A DNA stretch of 39,646 nt from a virus, in the IMG/VR virus record IMGVR_UViG_3300005067_000027, positions 1-39,646 of that record. One strand, given 5' to 3'. The notes beneath the pieces were generated by a model. It saw nothing but the letters and a program-made list of their open reading frames with translations. It did not search any database and was not told the origin of the DNA. Below are positions 35,825 to 39,646 of this stretch, piece by piece. Each line of letters opens with the position of its first letter. Position 1 is the stretch's first letter. The position numbers and the translations under genes are program-made.

Positions 35825-37546
35825 ATGACCGATTACAGCCTGATCATATCCATATCCGCATTGACAGACAGCAGCGCGCCGGTGCTGGGGCGAGGGTTTG
35901 CCCTGCCTCCGATGATATCGGCACTGAGCGCGTCAGCGACAGACACGGAGATGTGGGCCGATGCATCCCCGGCAGTGGCGCTGCCATGGGAAAAATACCC
36001 CGGCGAAATCGATATCTCTCTGGAAACCCCATGGTCCACGGCATCGGCTCTGGACCGGGGAAACAACCTGATCTGGGCGCTGCCATGGGGCCAGGTGGGG
36101 CATGTGGATGTTTCCACGGGCCTGCCCTGGGGCGTGACCGACCCGGCCGATGTGGACAATGCACTGCCATGGGGCGGGACCCTTCACACGGACGCAGATA
36201 TTCAGATCCCGTGGCTGCAAGCCATCCCGACAGATCCGGACATTGTGCTGCCTTGGGTAAAGACCATCGACACGGATGCGGACATAACGCTGCCCTGGGC
36301 CAAAACCGGCACAGTGGATGTTTCAACGGTGCTGCCATGGTGGATGATGCTGGCAGTAGATGTGGAGACCCGGCTGGCATGGGGCAAGACCCTGACCGTG
36401 GACGTTGGCGTCAAGTGCCCATGGTCAAAAACAATCGCCCTGGATGTGAGCAATTTTACAGGGTTTACCGAGGGCGAAGGCGAATACGTAAAACAGGCGC
36501 TGTTTAAAGACTTTAAACTGCCGTGGATCGCGGCCGCAAGGATTATCATGTATGAGCAGAACATCACATTTACCAGGGTGTCAGATAGTGCAAACATCCG
36601 GCTGTTGTCAGCATCGGTAGACATTGACGTGGATTCATGGTGCTGGCAGATGCGCGTCACACTGCCGTCTAAAACCGATGCTGATTTGGTACGGCCGGAC
36701 CCGGGAACAGGCGAAATGACCGAAGTGGAGCTGTCCATCAACGGTTACACGTGGCGGTTTCTGGTCACAGAGCTTTCGGAAAACTACGCCTGGGCAAAGG
36801 GCACATACAACATAACCGGCTATTCTCCGACTTACCTGCTCGGAGATCCTGGCCCGCGCATCACGCAGGCATGGTCCGCACAGTCAGCAGAGGCTGTTGT
36901 GGCAGGGCTTTTGTCAGGTTCCGGCTACACATACACATGGAACCTGCTGGGAAACACCTGGAACCTGCCTGCCGGGTGCCTGTCTGTAGCCGATGCAACA
37001 TGGATTGATGTTGTCAAAAAGGTTGCTGCTGCTGTAGGCGGGGTGGTCCAGACAAATCCAGCCGGATATGATCTGATCTTGCAGTCCCGGTATCCCGCAA
37101 GCCCGAAAGACTGGGCAGCTACAACACCGGATGCAACATTGATGGCCGGAATCATGAGCCAGGGCATAGCGCCAAAGCAGCAGCCCGGATACAATCAGGT
37201 TATCGTGTCCGGCCAGCATTACGGAGTTATTGCAACTGTCAGGCGCGAAGGCACGGCAGGCGACAACCCGGCACCGAATGTCACAGACCCCCTGCTTACC
37301 AACGTGGCAGTATGTACAGAGCGCGGACGGGTAGAGCTTGATGAAACCGGATATAACAAAGCTGATGAAACCCTGCTGCTGCCATTGCCCGGCCCCGGAA
37401 ATACTCCAGCCTTACTGCTGCCCGGTGATCTGGTTTTAGTCCAGGATCTGTCAGCATCATGGCGCGGCCAGGTTAAAAGCGTATCTGTGGCAACCGAGCG
37501 GGCAAAAACGAGGCAGCAGGTAACTTTAGAGAGGGTCTATATATGA
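35825..37546 (+). CDS. Baseplate-hub-like tail protein with N-terminal LPW repeat array
   Basis: A 573-residue protein starting at ATG 35825. Residues 50-211 carry Pro-Trp repeats, nine of them at exactly 14-residue spacing. The remainder looks like a phage tail hub or GpD-like protein: VELSINGYTWRFLVTELSEN, TYNITGYSPTYLLGDPGPRI, then WIDVVKKVAAAVGGVVQTNP and YDLILQSRYPASPKDW. The C-terminus has VLVQDLSASWRGQVKSVSV. It ends in a four-base overlap with the next gene. The hub should surround the tail tip and carry the spike; the repeat array is likely an extended or solenoid-like projection. Confidence 0.65.
   Translation: MTDYSLIISISALTDSSAPVLGRGFALPPMISALSASATDTEMWADASPAVALPWEKYPGEIDISLETPWSTASALDRGNNLIWALPWGQVGHVDVSTGLPWGVTDPADVDNALPWGGTLHTDADIQIPWLQAIPTDPDIVLPWVKTIDTDADITLPWAKTGTVDVSTVLPWWMMLAVDVETRLAWGKTLTVDVGVKCPWSKTIALDVSNFTGFTEGEGEYVKQALFKDFKLPWIAAARIIMYEQNITFTRVSDSANIRLLSASVDIDVDSWCWQMRVTLPSKTDADLVRPDPGTGEMTEVELSINGYTWRFLVTELSENYAWAKGTYNITGYSPTYLLGDPGPRITQAWSAQSAEAVVAGLLSGSGYTYTWNLLGNTWNLPAGCLSVADATWIDVVKKVAAAVGGVVQTNPAGYDLILQSRYPASPKDWAATTPDATLMAGIMSQGIAPKQQPGYNQVIVSGQHYGVIATVRREGTAGDNPAPNVTDPLLTNVAVCTERGRVELDETGYNKADETLLLPLPGPGNTPALLLPGDLVLVQDLSASWRGQVKSVSVATERAKTRQQVTLERVYI
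36080..36457 (+). repeat. Nine in-frame 42-bp repeats encoding 14-residue LPW units
   Basis: Each unit encodes [L/I/C]-[P/A]-W followed by 11 residues, often containing KT and D-x-D/D-V. Units begin at residues 86, 100, 114, 128, 142, 156, 170, 184 and 198, without a single insertion or deletion. Two looser Pro-Trp units precede (residues 53 and 69). DNA identity between units is moderate, so selection maintains the protein pattern. Confidence 0.85.
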
Positions 37547-37626
37547 ACGTCTGGAAACAATTTGAGCGCCTTCAAAAACCGTCCGGTCAGGATTTGAGGG
37601 TGGCCGAAGTTATAGCGGTCTATGAC
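37510..37626 (+). repeat. Left arm of 117-bp inverted repeat
   Basis: This stretch covers the last codons of the hub gene and the first 28 codons of the next gene. It recurs on the minus strand at 39530-39646 with four mismatches, all synonymous third positions. Similarity stops sharply at the left end of the codon series (after AVYD). The right arm reaches the window edge, so the true repeat may be longer. Confidence 0.85.
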
Positions 37627-37773
37627 ACGGAATCATTGGTTGAAGACGCAGGCGGCCAGCAGTATCGAGCCCTGGGAACAGATCATTCAGCAGGACAGAT
37701 GGTGTTTATCCGCGATGGTGCAATTATCGGCCAGGCACCGAGTCTGACAAACGCTGGCATAGTCTATGTTTAA
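37543..37773 (+). CDS. Small tail-spike-like / OB-type protein
   Basis: A 76-residue protein whose ATG overlaps the stop of the hub gene. It reads as a short five-stranded beta protein: RVAEVIAVYDTESLVEDAGG, then YRALGTDHSAGQMVFIRDGA and IIGQAPSLTNAGIVYV, a pattern common for small proteins downstream of hub genes in siphophages. It may form part of the tail-tip spike. A copy of its first 28 codons occurs in the opposite orientation at the window end. Confidence 0.6.
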   Translation: MNVWKQFERLQKPSGQDLRVAEVIAVYDTESLVEDAGGQQYRALGTDHSAGQMVFIRDGAIIGQAPSLTNAGIVYV

Positions 37774-37804
37774 ACTCTCAACTCATAACTCACTACTAAC
37801 AACT
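37774..37804. repeat. Heptad-repeat element, single arm (copy 4)
   Basis: Only the return-arm type units (ACTCATAACTCACTACTAAC) are present, without the forward arm. As in the other copies, it ends about ten bases before the next start codon. Confidence 0.5.
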
Positions 37805-37814
37805 GGTGTAAAAG

Positions 37815-38201
37815 ATGGCACAGCTCGAAACCATTGCATTAGACGACAGGCAGACCGTCTGGACCGATGAATTTAACTGGTGTCCGGTGGGCCAGAGCGA
37901 GGAAACAGACATCCACGGCGGCCTGGTGGTTGAATACGTCAGCCCCAACGCTGATGGCCGCCCCGTGACTCTGGACCTGGGCTGGATAACCAAAACAACA
38001 CTTGATGCCCTGGTTGCCTTGCGTGATGCAGAAACGCAGTCCATCATGACCCTAACCCTGCCGGACAGCAGGGAAATAGATGTGCTGTTTAGGCATGCCG
38101 ATGGAAACCCGGTCCAGGTAACAGCCGTTGTTGAGCGGCCGGAATATGGTGCAGACGATCTGTTTGCTGTGGTCTTAAACCTTATGCAGGTGCTGGCGTA
38201 A
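37815..38201 (+). CDS. Small tail-associated protein of unknown function
   Basis: A 128-residue beta-rich protein from ATG 37815. Features are LDDRQTVWTDEFNWCPVGQS near the start, DLGWITKTTLDALVALRDAE and a final VVLNLMQVLA. It lies between the spike-like and transglycosylase genes, separated from the former by the heptad element. No catalytic motif and no family that I can name; a tail-tip component is likely from position. Confidence 0.5.
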   Translation: MAQLETIALDDRQTVWTDEFNWCPVGQSEETDIHGGLVVEYVSPNADGRPVTLDLGWITKTTLDALVALRDAETQSIMTLTLPDSREIDVLFRHADGNPVQVTAVVERPEYGADDLFAVVLNLMQVLA

Positions 38202-38202
38202 A

Positions 38203-38655
38203 ATGAGCATGCACCCCGGGCATTTGCGGAGAGTTATCGTAAGCGCGTTATTCCGGCACCTGGGCAGGGGCGCTGCATCTGCTGCAGCCGTGGAGTTGCT
38301 AATGCTCACTGCTGCAACCGAGTCGCGCCTGGGCACATATCTTTACCAGATCCGGGGCCCGGCCGTGGGCATATTCCAGATGGAGCCGCAAACACATGAT
38401 GATTTACAGTCCCGAAAGGTGATTGGCAGATATACCAATGTGCCCCTAGCAGATGCCCAGCGCATGGCCTGGGATCTGGCATATGCAGCGGTTATGGCCC
38501 GTATCTATTACATGCAGTTTATTGAGCCCCTGCCGGCAGCAGATGATATACCCGGCATGGCTGAATACTGGAAAGAGTATTACAACACCGAAGCTGGGGC
38601 TGGCACACCCGAAAAGGCAATAGCTGATTATGAACGGTATGTATTGCGACTATGA
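38203..38655 (+). CDS. Lytic transglycosylase-like tail protein
   Basis: A 150-residue protein from ATG 38203, starting one base after the preceding stop. LLMLTAATESRLGTYLYQIR contains Glu40, placed like the catalytic acid of lysozyme-fold transglycosylases (A-x-ES-x-G). GPAVGIFQMEPQTHDDLQSR follows, a glycine-rich loop matching the usual G-x-x-QM-x-P segment. There is no signal peptide. It may act as the peptidoglycan-cleaving endolysin or as a tail-associated enzyme; the neighbouring holin-like gene favours lysis. Confidence 0.6.
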   Translation: MSMHPGHLRRVIVSALFRHLGRGAASAAAVELLMLTAATESRLGTYLYQIRGPAVGIFQMEPQTHDDLQSRKVIGRYTNVPLADAQRMAWDLAYAAVMARIYYMQFIEPLPAADDIPGMAEYWKEYYNTEAGAGTPEKAIADYERYVLRL

Positions 38656-38779
38656 CAGCATTGATGCCATGGTTGCCCTGCTGAAGCTTAAATACGGCAC
38701 AGACAGCCAGGAGCTACAAGATCGGTTAAATGGCCTGCTGGCAGAGCCTATGGACCAGAAAGGCGAAGATGATGAGTAA
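38639..38779 (+). CDS. Small acidic protein of 46 residues
   Basis: ATG 38639 overlaps the end of the transglycosylase gene, and the frame stops inside the start of the DUF1353 gene. The peptide has a helix (SIDAMVALLKLKYGTDSQEL) and an acidic tail. It bridges the only gap in this operon by overlapping at both ends, but its ribosome-binding site is weak. No family recognised. Confidence 0.4.
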   Translation: MYCDYDSIDAMVALLKLKYGTDSQELQDRLNGLLAEPMDQKGEDDE

Positions 38780-39185
38780 TAACATCCGGCAGTATTTCCC
38801 GGACTACTTGCGTGTAGAGTCTATTTTCGGCGGCAAGTGGCGAAACTGGCGGCTGGTTTCCAGGTTTCGTTATTTTCCATACAAAGGCAAGCCGCCCATT
38901 GAGGCGGAAGCAGGATTTGTTACTGACCTTACAAGCATCCCCTGGTTTCTGCGCTCGCTGATCCCGGTATGGGGCAGACATGGCCCGGCTGCCGTGATCC
39001 ATGATTATCTATATGCTGTATCCGCTGGCAAGTTGTATGCAGACTGGATGTTTCTGCGGGCATTAAAGCAGTCCGGCTGCTGCGCGGCAAAACGATGGGC
39101 CATGTTTTTAGCCGTGCTGTGCTTTGGCTGGTTTGCCTATTGGAATCATAAACGTAAAAATAAAAAGGAGACACGCTATGTTTAA
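38772..39185 (+). CDS. DUF1353 phage protein
   Basis: A 137-residue protein starting at ATG 38772 (or the adjacent ATG 38769). It has the DUF1353 pattern: FRYFPYKGKPPIEAEAGFVT, then DLTSIPWFLRSLIPVWGRHG and PAAVIHDYLY, followed by ADWMFLRALKQSG. A C-terminal hydrophobic segment (WAMFLAVLCFGWFAYW) and a Lys-rich end suggest membrane attachment. DUF1353 genes are common near phage lysis genes; their function is not established. It runs eight bases into the next gene. Confidence 0.75.
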   Translation: MSNNIRQYFPDYLRVESIFGGKWRNWRLVSRFRYFPYKGKPPIEAEAGFVTDLTSIPWFLRSLIPVWGRHGPAAVIHDYLYAVSAGKLYADWMFLRALKQSGCCAAKRWAMFLAVLCFGWFAYWNHKRKNKKETRYV

Positions 39186-39477
39186 AAAAATCGGATCATT
39201 TTTACTTGGAATCGGAGCATGGCTGGCAGGCTATATAAAGACCGCAGCTGCCCGCATGCTCGACGAAATCGGACCCATCGCCGAAGATGTTGTGCGGCAA
39301 GTTGAAAAGCAATCTAATGGCCGAATGTCAGGCTCTGAAAAATTCGAGCTGGCCAAAACAATTTTGATTAAAAAATTATCGGCCAGGGGGATTGCCTTTA
39401 CTGTTTCGATTGTCCATTCCGCCCTGGAGTTGGCTGTTGATCTGCTCCGGGATCGCAACCAGGAAGTAAAGGGCTAA
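39178..39477 (+). CDS. Holin-like protein (phage LLH-type)
   Basis: A 99-residue protein from ATG 39178, with AAAAAGGAG upstream. It has one hydrophobic segment at the N-terminus (GSFLLGIGAWLAGYIK), then an amphipathic region (MLDEIGPIAEDVVRQVEKQS) and an alternating helical C-terminus (ALELAVDLLRDRNQEVKG). This resembles the LLH/holin_6 group with a single N-terminal transmembrane helix. Position after the transglycosylase-like and DUF1353 genes fits a lysis cassette. A non-holin membrane protein is the alternative. Confidence 0.5.
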   Translation: MFKKIGSFLLGIGAWLAGYIKTAAARMLDEIGPIAEDVVRQVEKQSNGRMSGSEKFELAKTILIKKLSARGIAFTVSIVHSALELAVDLLRDRNQEVKG

Positions 39478-39487
39478 AAATACATTA

Positions 39488-39613
39488 TTAACGTAATGCC
39501 ATAGCACTACACGCCTTGAGATCGTCCAAGTCATAGACCGCTATAACTTCGGCCACCCTCAAATCCTGGCCGGATGGCTTTTGCAGGCGCTCAAATTGTT
39601 TCCAGACGTTCAT
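39488..39613 (-). pseudogene. Minus-strand truncated copy of the 76-residue tail gene
   Basis: The first 28 codons match the gene at 37543 in protein sequence without any change (four silent base differences). A novel 13-residue end, LDDLKACSAMALR, and TAA 39488-39490 follow. The upstream 33 bases also match the end of the hub gene, so the hub gene's copy should continue outside the window. Either the 41-residue product is an alternative form, or the copy is a remnant after rearrangement. Confidence 0.6.
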
Positions 39614-39646
39614 ATATAGACCCTCTCTAAAGTTACCTGCTGCCTC
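39530..39646 (-). repeat. Right arm of 117-bp inverted repeat (open at window edge)
   Basis: Reverse complement of 37510-37626 with 113 of 117 positions equal. It reaches the last base of the window, so its full length is unknown. The arms enclose about 1.9 kb with one tail gene and the lysis genes. Confidence 0.85.

Noticed and set aside
35821-36507. Plus- and minus-strand ORFs over the LPW repeats
   Set aside because: The 42-bp period keeps several frames open at once; only the hub frame continues into recognisable sequence on both sides.
37510-39646. Diversity-generating retroelement template/variable repeat
   Set aside because: The four differences are not adenine-specific, they are all silent, and no reverse transcriptase is present.
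1-39646. tRNA genes, integrase and attachment sites
   Set aside because: I found no convincing cloverleaf, no tyrosine or serine recombinase motifs and no duplicated att core; they may lie outside the window.

Overview
The window looks like most of the genome of a temperate, lambda-type siphovirus (prophage or free phage contig) of a Gram-negative host. The virion genes follow lambda order: small terminase, A, W, B, C/Nu3, D, E, FII, Z, U, V, G/GT, H. A Desulfobacterota (sulfate-reducer-like) host is my guess from the general style of the genes; no host marker, integrase or tRNA gene is present, so this is inference only.

Layout. (1) 1-1900, control region: a partial SWIM zinc-finger gene and a CI-like repressor on the minus strand, then a divergent promoter with palindromic operator-like motifs and three consecutive small helix-turn-helix genes on the plus strand. 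(2) 2000-7600, early and replication genes: an HNH protein, small unknown genes, a stand-alone SF3 helicase domain, a HTH regulator, a P-loop NTPase and a large CHC2-TOPRIM-SF3 primase-helicase. A two-sided array of GGTCAGGGT iterons (7669-7927) follows directly and is a good replication-origin candidate. (3) 7950-10160: a small unknown gene, a zinc-ribbon/HTH protein, a stand-alone SLOG protein, and a three-domain fusion (deoxyribosyltransferase-like + SLOG + HNH) placed just before the terminase genes.

(4) 10130-24480, packaging, head and tail-initiation module. It is interrupted between terminase large subunit and gpW by about 3 kb of cargo (13269-16320). Within the cargo, an AT-rich gene of unknown function ends inside a 61-nt element with the structure of an integron attC site, so this looks like an integron gene cassette captured by a phage. 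The cargo also holds an ASCH-like gene, a DUF2335 membrane protein with a small partner, and an intrinsic terminator immediately before gpW. (5) 24585-37773: a 1,658-residue tape measure and unusual tail-tip proteins, including one with an Asp-box (BNR-like) propeller, one with DUF2341/LamG-like domains plus a duplicated fibre domain, and a baseplate-hub-like protein carrying nine exact 14-residue LPW repeats. (6) 37815-39477: a small tail gene, a lytic-transglycosylase-like protein, DUF1353 and a holin-like protein.

The window ends in a minus-strand copy of the start of the 76-residue tail gene. It forms a 117-bp inverted repeat whose four mismatches are all synonymous. Four heptad-repeat hairpins sit just upstream of head and tail genes. 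Functional calls rest on motifs, length and synteny read by eye; no database search was run.
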